From assembly GCF_023721795.1 (NCBI RefSeq), contig NZ_JAMQYE010000001.1, positions 682,001 to 746,000 of the forward strand: a stretch of DNA of 64,000 bases, given 5' to 3'. The translations under genes and the position numbers were made by a program. The notes below the pieces were generated by a model. That model ran no database searches, was not told the origin of the DNA, and was given only the letters and a program-made list of their open reading frames with translations. This DNA is from Zeimonas sediminis (GTDB taxonomy: Bacteria > Pseudomonadota > Gammaproteobacteria > Burkholderiales > Burkholderiaceae_E). Shown here piece after piece: positions 22,540-30,896 of the stretch (within the stretch, counting starts at the first letter, position 1; every line of letters starts with the position of its first letter).

Positions 22540-24189
22540 ATGGACGTCCAGCGCGACTCGATGGAATTCGACGTGGTCATCGTCGGCGGCGGCCCCGCCG
22601 GCCTGGCCGCCGCGATCAGGCTCAAGCAGCTCGCCGCCGACAAGGGCAGCGAGCTCGGCGTCTGCGTGATCGAGAAGGGTTCCGAGATCGGCGCGCACAT
22701 CCTGTCGGGCGCGGTCATGGATCCGCGCGCGCTGAACGAGCTGCTGCCCGACTGGAAATCGATGGGCGCGCCGCTGAACACCGAGGTCAGCGAGGACCGT
22801 TTCCTGTTCCTGTCCGAGACCGGCTCGCGGCAGGTGCCGAACTGGATGCTGCCCGCCTGCTTCCAGAATCACGGCAACTACGTGATCAGCCTGGGCAACG
22901 TCGTGCGCTGGCTGGGCCAGCAGGCCGAGGCGCTCGGCGTCGAGATCTACCCCGGCTTCGCAGCCTCCGAGGTCCTCTACAACGACGACGGCTCGGTCAA
23001 GGGCGTGGCCACCGGCAACATGGGCGTCGGCCGCGACGGCGAGCCCACCGACGCCTTCCAGCCCGGCATGGAGCTGCACGCGAAGTACACCTTCTTCGCC
23101 GAGGGCGCCCGCGGCCACCTGGGCAAGCAGCTGATCTCGAAGTTCGCGCTCGACGCCGGCCGCGACCCGCAGAGCTACGGCATCGGCCTGAAGGAGCTCT
23201 GGGAGATCGACCCGGCGAAGCACAAGCCGGGCCTGGTCGTCCATACCGCCGGCTGGCCGCTGTCCAGCGACACCTACGGCGGCTCCTTCCTCTATCACTT
23301 CGACGACAACAAGGTCGCCGTCGGCTTCGTGGTCGGCCTGAACTACAGCAACCCGTGGCTGTCGCCGTTCGAGGAATTCCAGCGCTACAAGACGCACCCG
23401 GCGATCCGCCATTTCCTCGAGGGCGGCAAGCGGCTGTCCTACGGCGCGCGCGCGATCACCGCGGGCGGCCTGAACTCGCTGCCGGACTTCACCTTCCCGG
23501 GCGGCTGCCTGATCGGCTGCGACGCCGGCTTCCTGAACGCCTCGCGGATCAAGGGCAGCCACGCGGCGATCAAGACCGGCATGCTGGCGGCCGAGGCCGC
23601 GTTCGAGGCGATCGCCGCGGGGCGCGCCAGCGACCGGCTGACCGCCTATCCCGAGGCCTTCCGGGCCTCGTGGCTGCACGACGAGCTGTACCGGGCGCGC
23701 AATTTCAAGCCGGCGATGGGCAAGGGGCTTTGGCTGGGCACGCTGCTGGTCGGCATCGACCAGGTGGTCTTCAAGGGCAAGGCGCCGTGGACGATGCACA
23801 CGACCAAGCCCGACCACGCCTACCTGAAGCCGGCCTCGGAATGCACGCCGATCCAGTACCCGAAGCCCGACGGCAAGCTGAGCTTCGACCGGCTGTCCTC
23901 GGTGTTCGTGTCGAACACCAACCACGAGGAGAACCAGCCGATCCACCTGACGCTGAAGGATGCCTCGGTGCCGGTGGCGACGAACCTGGCCAAGTACGCC
24001 GGCCCCGAGCAGCGCTACTGCCCGGCCGGCGTCTACGAGTTCGTGAAGGACGAGGACGGCAGCGATCGCCTGCAGATCAACGCGCAGAACTGCGTGCACT
24101 GCAAGACCTGCGACATCAAGGACCCGACGCAGAACATCGTCTGGGTCGTGCCCGAGGGCGGCGGCGGGCCGAACTATCCGGGCATGTGA
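22540..24189 (+). CDS. Electron transfer flavoprotein-ubiquinone oxidoreductase
   Basis: 549-residue membrane-associated flavoprotein that passes electrons from ETF (from acyl-CoA and other dehydrogenases) to ubiquinone. The FAD-binding GGGPAG is at residues 16-21. The C-terminal 4Fe-4S ligands are seen in RYCPAGVYEF and NCVHCKTCDIKDP. The frame opens at 22408, but the ATG at 22540 has GGAG at good spacing and the family N-terminus (MEFDVVIVGGG). The ETF subunits are not in the window. Confidence 0.97.
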   Translation: MDVQRDSMEFDVVIVGGGPAGLAAAIRLKQLAADKGSELGVCVIEKGSEIGAHILSGAVMDPRALNELLPDWKSMGAPLNTEVSEDRFLFLSETGSRQVPNWMLPACFQNHGNYVISLGNVVRWLGQQAEALGVEIYPGFAASEVLYNDDGSVKGVATGNMGVGRDGEPTDAFQPGMELHAKYTFFAEGARGHLGKQLISKFALDAGRDPQSYGIGLKELWEIDPAKHKPGLVVHTAGWPLSSDTYGGSFLYHFDDNKVAVGFVVGLNYSNPWLSPFEEFQRYKTHPAIRHFLEGGKRLSYGARAITAGGLNSLPDFTFPGGCLIGCDAGFLNASRIKGSHAAIKTGMLAAEAAFEAIAAGRASDRLTAYPEAFRASWLHDELYRARNFKPAMGKGLWLGTLLVGIDQVVFKGKAPWTMHTTKPDHAYLKPASECTPIQYPKPDGKLSFDRLSSVFVSNTNHEENQPIHLTLKDASVPVATNLAKYAGPEQRYCPAGVYEFVKDEDGSDRLQINAQNCVHCKTCDIKDPTQNIVWVVPEGGGGPNYPGM

Positions 24190-24239
24190 GCGGGCACGTG
24201 AGCGCGGGCCGGCGAGCGAAGCCGGCGCGCCAATGAAAA

Positions 24240-24264
24240 GAGGCCTGCGAATGTCGCAGGCCTC
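24240..24264 (-). terminator. Intrinsic terminator of the RRM protein gene
   Basis: Perfect 11-bp stem GAGGCCTGCGA / TCGCAGGCCTC with a 3-base loop. On the minus strand it is followed directly by CTTTTC, as in a Rho-independent terminator, 60 bp past the RRM gene stop. It may also stop plus-strand ETF-QO transcripts, although no T-run follows on that side. Confidence 0.8.
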
Positions 24265-24267
24265 GTG

Positions 24268-24312
24268 CGGGGAGCCCTCGCTCCCCGGCCGGCAAGCCGG
24301 GAAAAACCCGGC
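24268..24312. repeat. Two further perfect hairpins in the convergent gap
   Basis: CGGGGAGC/GCTCCCCG (24268-24287, loop CCTC) and GCCGGG/CCCGGC (24296-24312, loop AAAAA) stand directly next to the 24240-24264 terminator. Together they form a row of three hairpins between ETF-QO and the RRM gene. Their role is not clear: extra termination or 3'-end protection. Confidence 0.6.
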
Positions 24313-24324
24313 CGCCTGACCGGC

Positions 24325-24801
24325 TTACTGGCCGAACTGACGCGCGCGCCGCGGGCCGCCCCGGCCGCCCTCGCGGTCGCCACCGCCATAGCCGCCACCA
24401 CCGCCGCCGCCGCCGCCGTAACCGCCGCCACCACCACCGTAGCCGCCGCCACCACCGCCGCCGCGATAGCCGCCGCCACCGCCGCCGCCGTAACCGCCGC
24501 CGCCACCGCCAGGACGACGACCACCGCCGCCGCCGCCGAAGCCGCCGCCACCGCCCTGTTCACGGGCTTCGTTGACGACCAGGCTGCGGCCTTCGAGCGA
24601 GTAACCGTTGAGCGCCCGGATCGCGGCTTGCGCCGCTTCGGCGGAAGCCATGGTGACGAAACCGAAGCCGCGCGAGCGGCCGGTTTCGCGATCGGTCACG
24701 ATCCGCGCGTCGGTGACTTCGCCGTGCGCTCCGAACAGCTCCGAAAGCTGGGCATCGGTGGCGCGCCAGGGCAGATTGCCCACGTAGATCTTGGTTCCCA
24801 T
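24325..24801 (-). CDS. Glycine-rich RNA-binding protein (RRM domain)
   Basis: 158 residues: one RRM (about 3-80) with RNP2 KIYVGNLPW and RNP1 RGFGFVTM, then a Gly/Tyr/Arg-rich tail of roughly 70 residues made of GGGGGGYGG-like repeats. Such proteins are common in beta-proteobacteria and cyanobacteria and are often cold-inducible RNA chaperones; cold induction here is inference. The ATG at 24801 begins the RRM (MGTKIYVG); the longer open frame upstream lies in the leader. The tail DNA is a near-perfect run of GCC/ACC-type triplets (24360-24555). Confidence 0.93.
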   Translation of the reverse strand: MGTKIYVGNLPWRATDAQLSELFGAHGEVTDARIVTDRETGRSRGFGFVTMASAEAAQAAIRALNGYSLEGRSLVVNEAREQGGGGGFGGGGGGRRPGGGGGGYGGGGGGGYRGGGGGGGYGGGGGGYGGGGGGGGGYGGGDREGGRGGPRRARQFGQ

Positions 24802-24832
24802 CGGGTGTACGAATCCTCGAACCGTTTCGAAC

Positions 24833-24904
24833 ATTGCATTTCGAGGAACACCGGAACCAGCAGACCGTGAAATGCAATTCCCGGGCCGTCCAGAACACGG
24901 CCCG
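24833..24904 (-). promoter_or_regulatory. Structured 5' leader of the RRM gene
   Basis: Two inverted repeats lie just upstream of the RRM start: a 10-bp pair ATTGCATTTC (24833-24842) with GAAATGCAAT (24869-24878), and a tight 8-bp hairpin CGGGCCGT/ACGGCCCG (24882-24904, 7-base loop). They could fold in the mRNA leader. By analogy with cold-shock leaders this may be a temperature-sensitive element; that is inference. Confidence 0.45.
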
Positions 24905-24993
24905 CATTCACTTTGCCACAAATGCCGGGGTCTGCACAGGAGTTTCCTGACGGGGCCGAGAAAAATATCGGGGGCTTGAAAGTCGAGCGCTCA

Positions 24994-25009
24994 CTGTATG
25001 AAAATACAG
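24994..25009. promoter_or_regulatory. LexA (SOS) box of the lexA-imuA-imuB operon
   Basis: CTGT-N8-ACAG palindrome (ACTGTATGAAAATACAGT, 24993-25010) 28 bp before the lexA ATG. A candidate -35 TTGAAA lies at 24976-24981 and a -10-like GAAAAT at 25000-25005, inside the box, so LexA binding would occlude the promoter: autoregulation. Confidence 0.9.
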
Positions 25010-25037
25010 TCTGCGAAACCCCCCGGGAATCCGTCCG

Positions 25038-25682
25038 ATGCGCGAGCTCACCGCAAGACAGCAGGAAATCCTCTCCCTGATCCGGCAGCACATCGCCGAT
25101 ACCGGCTTCCCGCCCACGCGGGCCGAGATCGCCTCCCGGCTCGGGTTCCGGTCGGCCAACGCGGCCGAAGAGCACCTGAAGGCACTGGCGCGCAAGGGGG
25201 TGATCGAGCTCACGTCGGGCGCGTCGCGCGGCATCCGCCTGCGCCTGATGCCCGACGCGCAGAACGAGGCGCCGCAGGCGGTCCGGATCTCCTTCAGCCT
25301 TCCGCTGGTCGGGCGGGTGGCCGCCGGCAGCCCGATCCTCGCGCAGGAGCACATCGAGGCCAATTACGCGCTCGATCCAGAGCTCTTCAGCGAGCGGCCC
25401 GACTACCTGCTGAAGGTCCGCGGCATGAGCATGCGCGACGCCGGCATCCTCGACGGCGACCTGCTCGCGGTGCGGCGCGCGGCCGAGGCCCGCAACGGCC
25501 AGATCGTCGTGGCGCGCGTCGGCGACGACGTCACCGTCAAGCGCTGGCAGCGCCGCGGCCACGTCGTCGAGCTGCTGCCCGAGAACCCCGACTTCTCGCC
25601 GATCGTCGTCGACACCCGCCACGAGGAGCTGGCGATCGAAGGGATCGGCGTGGGCCTGGTGCGCGCGGGCAAGGGACTCTGA
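25038..25682 (+). CDS. lexA: LexA repressor
   Basis: 214 residues. N-terminal winged helix ([29 protein letters not shown]) that binds the SOS box, and a C-terminal S24 self-cleaving domain: cleavage site Ala96-Gly97 (VAAGSP), catalytic Ser131 (GMSMRDAG) and Lys168 (VTVKRW). RecA filaments trigger its autolysis on DNA damage. It is the first gene of an operon with imuA and imuB and sits 28 bp downstream of its own box. Confidence 0.98.
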   Translation: MRELTARQQEILSLIRQHIADTGFPPTRAEIASRLGFRSANAAEEHLKALARKGVIELTSGASRGIRLRLMPDAQNEAPQAVRISFSLPLVGRVAAGSPILAQEHIEANYALDPELFSERPDYLLKVRGMSMRDAGILDGDLLAVRRAAEARNGQIVVARVGDDVTVKRWQRRGHVVELLPENPDFSPIVVDTRHEELAIEGIGVGLVRAGKGL

Positions 25683-25688
25683 GCAACC

Positions 25689-26462
25689 GTGTCGAGCGAG
25701 CCTCCAGCCGGGGCACGACTGCCCGCGCCGCTGCCCGCATCGGTCTGGCGCGCCAGCCAGCTCGGACAGGCCGGCGTCGACACGCTGCCCACCGGCTATC
25801 GCGCGCTCGATGCCGAGCTGCCCGGCGCGGGCTGGCCGGCCGGCATGCTCACCGAGCTGATCGCCCGCGAGCCCGGCATCGGCGAGCTCCGCCTGCTCGT
25901 GCCCCTGCTCAGGCAGCTTAGCCGGGAGCGGCGCATCGCGATCCTGATGGCGCCGCCGCTGGTTCCCTACGCGCCGGCGCTGGCCGACTTCGGCATCGAT
26001 CCCGACTGCCTGCTCGTGGTCCAGGCGCAGAACGCAGCCGACCGGTTGTGGGCCGTCGAGCAGGCGCTGCGCAATGCCGGATTCGGCGCCCTGCTCGCCT
26101 GGATTGCCCAGGATCGCTGCCGCCCCGAGCACCTGCGGCGCATGCAGGCGGCGGCCCGCGGCGCAACCGGCCCGGTATTCCTGTTCCGCGAACTGCCCGC
26201 CCAGTTCCAGCCTTCACCGGCCCCCTTGCGCCTGTTGCTGCTGCCGCGCCCGCAGCAGCGGCTGTCGGTGCAGATCCTCAAGCGGCGCGGCCCGGTGCTG
26301 TCGCGGCCCGTCGTCGTCGACCTTCCCGGGCCGCCCACGGCGATCCGCCTGCGCCCGCGCGCGGCCGAGCCGCAGGGCAGCGGCACGGATGCGGACGCCC
26401 GTCGGCCTGCCGAGGCACGGCTGCAAGCCGGCCACGCCGACGCGCCGTTGCGCGTGATCTGA
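25689..26462 (+). CDS. imuA: ImuA, SOS mutasome RecA-like accessory protein
   Basis: 257 residues. Distantly RecA-like; the conserved opening of the family is seen in LPTGYRALDAELPGAGWPAGMLTELI, with no Walker A lysine motif, as usual for ImuA. It works with ImuB and DnaE2 in damage-induced mutagenesis. GTG start, 6 bp after lexA. A proline- and alanine-rich tail of about 45 residues follows the conserved part (after LPGPPTAIRLR). Confidence 0.88.
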   Translation: MSSEPPAGARLPAPLPASVWRASQLGQAGVDTLPTGYRALDAELPGAGWPAGMLTELIAREPGIGELRLLVPLLRQLSRERRIAILMAPPLVPYAPALADFGIDPDCLLVVQAQNAADRLWAVEQALRNAGFGALLAWIAQDRCRPEHLRRMQAAARGATGPVFLFRELPAQFQPSPAPLRLLLLPRPQQRLSVQILKRRGPVLSRPVVVDLPGPPTAIRLRPRAAEPQGSGTDADARRPAEARLQAGHADAPLRVI

Positions 26463-26507
26463 ACCGGCAGCGCGGCGCCGCTTCCCCGGCACCGCCGGAA
26501 TCCTCCC

Positions 26508-27809
26508 ATGCGCTGGCATGCCCTTCGATTCGAGCCGCAGGCGGTGGCCGGGCCCGGCGAACTCGCCCGGTTGGCCACCTGGGCGATTCGGTTCACGCCG
26601 GTCGTCAGCGTCGAGGCGCATGCCGGACTGCTGCTCGAAACCGGTCCCAGCCTTCGCTATTTCGGTGGCGCCGATGCGCTCGAGCGCCTGATCCGGCAGG
26701 AACTCCTGGCCCAGGGCTTGCGCGCCTCGCTCGCGATGGCGCCCACGCCGGGCGCCGCATCGCTGCTCGCCCGCTGGCGCGACGGCGCCCGCTGCCTCGC
26801 GCCGTCCGGGCTGCCGGCACGCCTCGGACCCTTGCCCGTCGCCTTGCTGGAATCGGCGGCCCCATGCCTCGACGCGCTCGAGTCGGCCGGCCTGCGCCGG
26901 ATCGCATCGCTGCTCGCGCTGCCGCGCCACGGCCTGGCGCGCCGCTTCGGCCAGCCCCTGCTCGACGAACTCGACCGGGCGCTCGGGCTTCGCCCCGATC
27001 CCCGCCCCCGTCACGTGCCGCCGCCCGCCTTCGACGAACGGCTCGAGTTGCCGGCCAGGGTCGACGCCACGCCCGCCCTGGAATGGGCCGCCTTCCGGCT
27101 GGTCGAGCACCTGTGCCGCTGGCTGCAGGCCTCGCAGAAGGCAACCCGGGCTTTCGAGCTCGCGATCGAGCACGACGGCGAACGCCCCGACACCGTGCTG
27201 GCGCCGGGACTCGCCGAGCCGGCCTGGCACGTCGACCGCCTGCGACCGGTGCTGCGCGAGCGGCTGGCGGTTCTCAGGCTGCCGGCGCCGGCCTCTGCCC
27301 TGCGCTTGCGCTGCCGCGAGCTCGATCCGGCGGCGCCGGCGAGCGGCAGCCTCTTCCCCGATCCGGCAGGCGTGGCCGAGGCGCTGGCCCCGCTGGTCGA
27401 GCGCCTGCAGGCCCGGCTCGGGCACGAGGGGGTCCGCCGTCTGCAGCAGGTCGATGACCATCGCCCCGAGGCGGCGTGGCGGGCCTGCGAAGCCGATCTC
27501 GCGCTGCTGAAACGCCGGCCGTCCCGGGCATCGCCGGCAACGCCTCGCCTCGCCGCGTTGCCCAGGCCATTGTGGCTGCTCGATTCGCCGCTGGCGCTGG
27601 GCGAGCGCAACGGCCTGCCTTTTCGCGAGGGCCCGCTGAGCCTGCTCGCGGGGCCGGAGCGAATCGAAAGCGGCTGGTGGGACGACCGTTCGGTGCAGCG
27701 CGACTATTTCGTCGCCGAGGACTCGCTGCACCGCCTGCTCTGGATCTACCGCGAGCGCCTGGGCGACGACGCGGCCGGCGGATGGTTCCTGCACGGCCGC
27801 TTCGGGTAA
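26508..27809 (+). CDS. imuB: ImuB, Y-family polymerase-like mutasome protein
   Basis: 433 residues related to Y-family polymerases but without the acidic catalytic residues, as in ImuB generally. It is thought to dock DnaE2 and ImuA on the beta clamp. Recognisable parts are the N-terminal RWHALRFE, the VVSVEAHAGLLLETGPSLRYFGG segment and the C-terminal RDYFVAEDSLHRLLWIYRE...WFLHGRFG. It starts 45 bp after imuA, and the usual partner dnaE2 is not next but lies 5.7 kb downstream. Confidence 0.92.
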   Translation: MRWHALRFEPQAVAGPGELARLATWAIRFTPVVSVEAHAGLLLETGPSLRYFGGADALERLIRQELLAQGLRASLAMAPTPGAASLLARWRDGARCLAPSGLPARLGPLPVALLESAAPCLDALESAGLRRIASLLALPRHGLARRFGQPLLDELDRALGLRPDPRPRHVPPPAFDERLELPARVDATPALEWAAFRLVEHLCRWLQASQKATRAFELAIEHDGERPDTVLAPGLAEPAWHVDRLRPVLRERLAVLRLPAPASALRLRCRELDPAAPASGSLFPDPAGVAEALAPLVERLQARLGHEGVRRLQQVDDHRPEAAWRACEADLALLKRRPSRASPATPRLAALPRPLWLLDSPLALGERNGLPFREGPLSLLAGPERIESGWWDDRSVQRDYFVAEDSLHRLLWIYRERLGDDAAGGWFLHGRFG

Positions 27810-27869
27810 CGGCGGTCCGCGCGCCGCAGCCCGCGCACGGCCGCCGAGCAACCGCCGCCCCTGGCTACA

Positions 27870-28253
27870 TCACATCGTCGACGAGTGCTGGCCCGAGGCG
27901 CGCTCGGCCCGCGACTGGCAATCGACGCAGCGAAGCGCCACCGGCTGCGCCTGCAGCCGCGCGAAGGGAATCTCCACGCCGCAATCCACGCAGAAGCCGT
28001 AACCGCCTTCGTCGATGCGCCGCATCGCGCCGCGAAGGGCCCGCCACTCCTCGATGTCGCGCAGGGCCTCGGAAAGATCGATCTCGCTGCTCGAGATCGC
28101 CTGCGACAGGTCGCCTGTGTCGCCCACCCGGTCGAGCACCGTCAGGTCGTCGGCGCTGTCGCCGAGCTTGCGGGCGATCTCCTCTTCGAGCACGGCGAGG
28201 CGCTCGCGCATTCCGGCGAGCAGGCCGGCGATCTGTTGGTCCGACAAAGCCAT
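27870..28253 (-). CDS. DksA/TraR family zinc-finger protein
   Basis: 127 residues. An N-terminal coiled coil and the C-terminal zinc finger FCVDCGVEIPFARL...LRCVDC (CxxC...CxxC) place it in the DksA/TraR family, which acts in the secondary channel of RNA polymerase. It is shorter than DksA proper (about 150 residues) and lacks the usual DxxDxA tip, so it is probably a paralogue. The ATG at 28253 has AGGAG at good spacing; the ATG six bases upstream abuts the Shine-Dalgarno. It is convergent with imuB. Confidence 0.88.
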   Translation of the reverse strand: MALSDQQIAGLLAGMRERLAVLEEEIARKLGDSADDLTVLDRVGDTGDLSQAISSSEIDLSEALRDIEEWRALRGAMRRIDEGGYGFCVDCGVEIPFARLQAQPVALRCVDCQSRAERASGQHSSTM

Positions 28254-28317
28254 TCGCATCTCCTGTAGCGTCGATGCGAATTGTCGGTCACGACAGCCTC
28301 GCGGGCGTTGACCCCCG

Positions 28318-29091
28318 TCAACCGGCGCCCGGCGCGATCAGGTCGATCGCGTCGGTGATCACGCAATCGAGCCCGGCGCCGCGCAGTTCGGCCGCCCGCG
28401 CCGGCTCGTTGACCGTGTACGCGAGCACGCGCAGGCCCGCCGCCCGCGCCCGCGCGATCGTGGCGGCATCGAGCGCGCGGTGGTTGGCATCGAGCGCCAC
28501 GCAACCGAGCGCGCGGCAGCGATCGAGCCAGTCTTCCGGCAACTGCGCAAGCAGCAAGGCGCGCGGCAGCTCCGGGGCCACCCGGCGCGCCGCATCGAGG
28601 GCCGCTTCGGAGAACGACGAGATCAGCGGCGGCACCTCGGCCTCGCGCCACAGCAATCGCGCCTCGATCGCGATCGCCGCGCCGGTCTCGGCCTCGCGGC
28701 CCGGGCAGGGCTTGATCTCGATGTTGGCGAGGCAATCGTTGGCGCGCAGCCAGCGCGCGACGCGCGCGAGCGTGGGCACCGGCTCGCCGGCGAAACGCGC
28801 AGAGTGCCAGCTGCCCGCGTCGAGCCTGGCGATCTCGCCCCAGCTCATGCCGGCCACGCGCCCGCTGCCGTCGGTGGTCCGTTCCACCACCGGGTCGTGC
28901 ATCAGCATCGCCACGCCGTCGCCGGAGAGCTTCGCGTCGAACTCGAACATCCGGTACCCGTAGTCGAAGCCGGCGCGCATCGCCGCCAGCGTGTTCTCCG
29001 GCGCGAGCAGGCCGGCGCCGCGGTGGGCGACGAAGGCGGGATACGGCCAGCCGTCGAAGTCGACGCTCGGCATCTTGGAAGCCAGGATCAC
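28318..29091 (-). CDS. ugpQ: Glycerophosphodiester phosphodiesterase
   Basis: 257 residues, GDPD family, cytoplasmic (no signal peptide). The catalytic HRGAGLLAPENTLAA (His and Glu of HRG...PEN), the metal ligand stretch FEFDAKLSGDG and the second His in LMHDPVVERTTDG are all present. It cleaves glycerophosphodiesters to sn-glycerol 3-phosphate and an alcohol. The GTG at 29091 has AAGGGG upstream; ATG 29073 is an alternative. It lies 22 bp after ugpE and closes the operon. Confidence 0.94.
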   Translation of the reverse strand: MILASKMPSVDFDGWPYPAFVAHRGAGLLAPENTLAAMRAGFDYGYRMFEFDAKLSGDGVAMLMHDPVVERTTDGSGRVAGMSWGEIARLDAGSWHSARFAGEPVPTLARVARWLRANDCLANIEIKPCPGREAETGAAIAIEARLLWREAEVPPLISSFSEAALDAARRVAPELPRALLLAQLPEDWLDRCRALGCVALDANHRALDAATIARARAAGLRVLAYTVNEPARAAELRGAGLDCVITDAIDLIAPGAG

Positions 29092-29113
29092 GACATGCCC
29101 CTTCGGTTCGGGC

Positions 29114-29959
29114 TCACTTGTCCGGGTCGACGAGGCCCTTGACGAACCACTTCTGCATCAGCACGACCACCGCCACCGGCGGCAGCATCGCGAGCATCGC
29201 GGTGGCCATCACCAGCTGCCACTCGGTCGCCGCGTCGCCGCCGGAGATCATCCGCTTGATGCCGATCACCACCGGGTACATGGACTCCTGGGTGGTGACC
29301 AGCAGCGGCCAAAGGTACTGGTTCCAGCCGTAGACGAACAGGATCACGAACAGCGCCGCGATGTTGGTGCGCGAAAGCGGCACCAGGATGTGGAAGAAGA
29401 AGCGCATCGGACCCGCCCCGTCGATCTTGGCGGCCTCGGCCATCTCGTCGGGCACCGTCATGAAGAACTGCCTGAACAGGAACGTCGCGGTGGCCGACGC
29501 GATCAGCGGCAAGGTCAGGCCGGTGTAGGTGTCGATCAGGCCGAGCGTGGACATCACCTCGTAGGTCGGCATGATCCGCACCTCGACCGGCAGCATCAGC
29601 GTCACGAACACCATCCAGAACGCGAGCTTCTTGAGCGGAAAGCGGAAGTAGATCAGCGCGAAGGCAGACAGCAGCGAGATCACGATCTTGCCGACCGCGA
29701 TGACCATCGCCATCAGCAGGCTGTTGCCCAGCATCCGCGCCACCGGCGCCCCCGAGTTGCCGGCGCCGGAGGCAAGGACCTCGGCGTAGTTCGCCAGGAA
29801 GCGATCGCCTGGAACCAGCGACATCGGCGCGGCCAGCACCTGCTCGAGCGTCTGCGTGGAGGCGACGAAGGTGACCCAGACCGGCAGCGCGATGATCGCC
29901 ACGCCGGCGCAAAGCACCAGGTAGGTGACCACCTTCATCACGGGATCGCGATCGAGCAT
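29114..29959 (-). CDS. ugpE: sn-glycerol-3-phosphate ABC transporter permease UgpE
   Basis: 281-residue inner-membrane permease with six hydrophobic helices. The permease EAA loop is seen in DEMAEAAKIDGAGPMRFFFHILVPLS. It pairs with UgpA to form the channel for sn-glycerol 3-phosphate and glycerophosphodiesters. It begins 15 bp after ugpA and is followed by ugpQ without an intervening ugpC ATPase gene. Confidence 0.94.
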   Translation of the reverse strand: MLDRDPVMKVVTYLVLCAGVAIIALPVWVTFVASTQTLEQVLAAPMSLVPGDRFLANYAEVLASGAGNSGAPVARMLGNSLLMAMVIAVGKIVISLLSAFALIYFRFPLKKLAFWMVFVTLMLPVEVRIMPTYEVMSTLGLIDTYTGLTLPLIASATATFLFRQFFMTVPDEMAEAAKIDGAGPMRFFFHILVPLSRTNIAALFVILFVYGWNQYLWPLLVTTQESMYPVVIGIKRMISGGDAATEWQLVMATAMLAMLPPVAVVVLMQKWFVKGLVDPDK

Positions 29960-29974
29960 GGCCGTCGTCCGGGG

Positions 29975-30856
29975 TCAGTACTGCACGCGCCGCTCGATGA
30001 AGCGGAACTGCACGAAGGTGAGCACCAGCACGATCGCCATCAGCACGACCGACTGCGCGGCCGAGCTGCCGATGTCGAGCGCCTTGAAGCCGTCGTAGAA
30101 GACCTTGTAGACGAGGATCTCGGTGGCCTTGGCGGGCCCGCCCTCGGTGGCCGCGTCGATGATCGCGAAGGTGTCGAAGAAGGCGTAGACGACGTTGATC
30201 ACGAGCAGGAAGAAGGTCGTCGGCGACAGCAACGGGAAGATCACCGAGCGGAAGGTGCGCCAGGCGCCCGCGCCGTCGAGCGCGGCCGCCTCGATCAGCG
30301 ACTTGGGGATCGACTGCAGGCCGGCCAGGAAGAAGATGAAGTTGTAGCTGATCTGCTTCCAGACCGCGGCGATGATGACCAGGATCATCGCCTGGTCGCC
30401 GTCGAGCACGTGGTTCCAGTCGATGCCGAAGCCGCGCAGCCAGTGAGCGACGATGCCCAGTGTCGGGTTGAACAGGAACATCCACAGCACCCCGACGATG
30501 GCCGGCGCGACCGCGTAGGGGATGATCAGCATCGTGCGGAAGGCGAGCGCCCCGCGGATCGCGCGATCGGCGAAGTAGGCGAGCGCGAGGCTCGTGACCA
30601 GGCCGATCGCGGCGACCGCGACCGAGAAGATCGCGGTGATCCGGAACGAGTTCAGGTAGAGCTCGTCGGCAAACAGCACCTCGAAGTTCTCGAGGCCGAC
30701 GAACTCCATCCTGCCGCCGAAGGCGTCCTGGATGAACACCGACTGGACCAGCGCCTGGATCGCCGGCCAGTAGAAGAACACAAGGATGATCGCGATCTGC
30801 GGCGCGATCAGCGCGACCGGCAGCCACCGGCCGCGGAAGACGACTCGCTTTTCCAG
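29975..30856 (-). CDS. ugpA: sn-glycerol-3-phosphate ABC transporter permease UgpA (apparent CTG start)
   Basis: 293 residues if it starts at CTG 30856, close to the 295 of E. coli UgpA. The permease loop EAAALDGAGAWRTFRSVIFPLL and strong similarity to E. coli UgpA (for example WKQISYNFIFFLAGLQSIPKSLIEAA) make the assignment safe. The first ATG/GTG/TTG in frame is GTG 30781, inside the first membrane helix; starting there would delete VVFRGRWLPVALIAPQIA, which aligns with the E. coli N-terminus. The CTG has GAGG six bases upstream. It lies 40 bp after ugpB. Confidence 0.85.
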   Translation of the reverse strand: MEKRVVFRGRWLPVALIAPQIAIILVFFYWPAIQALVQSVFIQDAFGGRMEFVGLENFEVLFADELYLNSFRITAIFSVAVAAIGLVTSLALAYFADRAIRGALAFRTMLIIPYAVAPAIVGVLWMFLFNPTLGIVAHWLRGFGIDWNHVLDGDQAMILVIIAAVWKQISYNFIFFLAGLQSIPKSLIEAAALDGAGAWRTFRSVIFPLLSPTTFFLLVINVVYAFFDTFAIIDAATEGGPAKATEILVYKVFYDGFKALDIGSSAAQSVVLMAIVLVLTFVQFRFIERRVQY

Positions 30857-30896
30857 GATCGGCCTCGCGCGGTGGTGTCGGTCCGGGGCCCGGCCG

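Noticed and set aside
21595-24099. 834-codon frame that seems to give the SDR a long N-terminal extension
   Set aside because: The extra part is antisense to ETF-QO; the SDR starts at GTG 22368 with a good Shine-Dalgarno.
24360-24555. Dense triplet repeats resembling a CRISPR-like or satellite array
   Set aside because: They are the codons of the glycine-rich tail of the RRM protein, with no spacers or fixed period.
27811-27845. GC-rich inverted sequence between imuB and the DksA-like gene as a terminator
   Set aside because: Only five base pairs are perfect and the rest is bulged, with no T-run; too weak to call.
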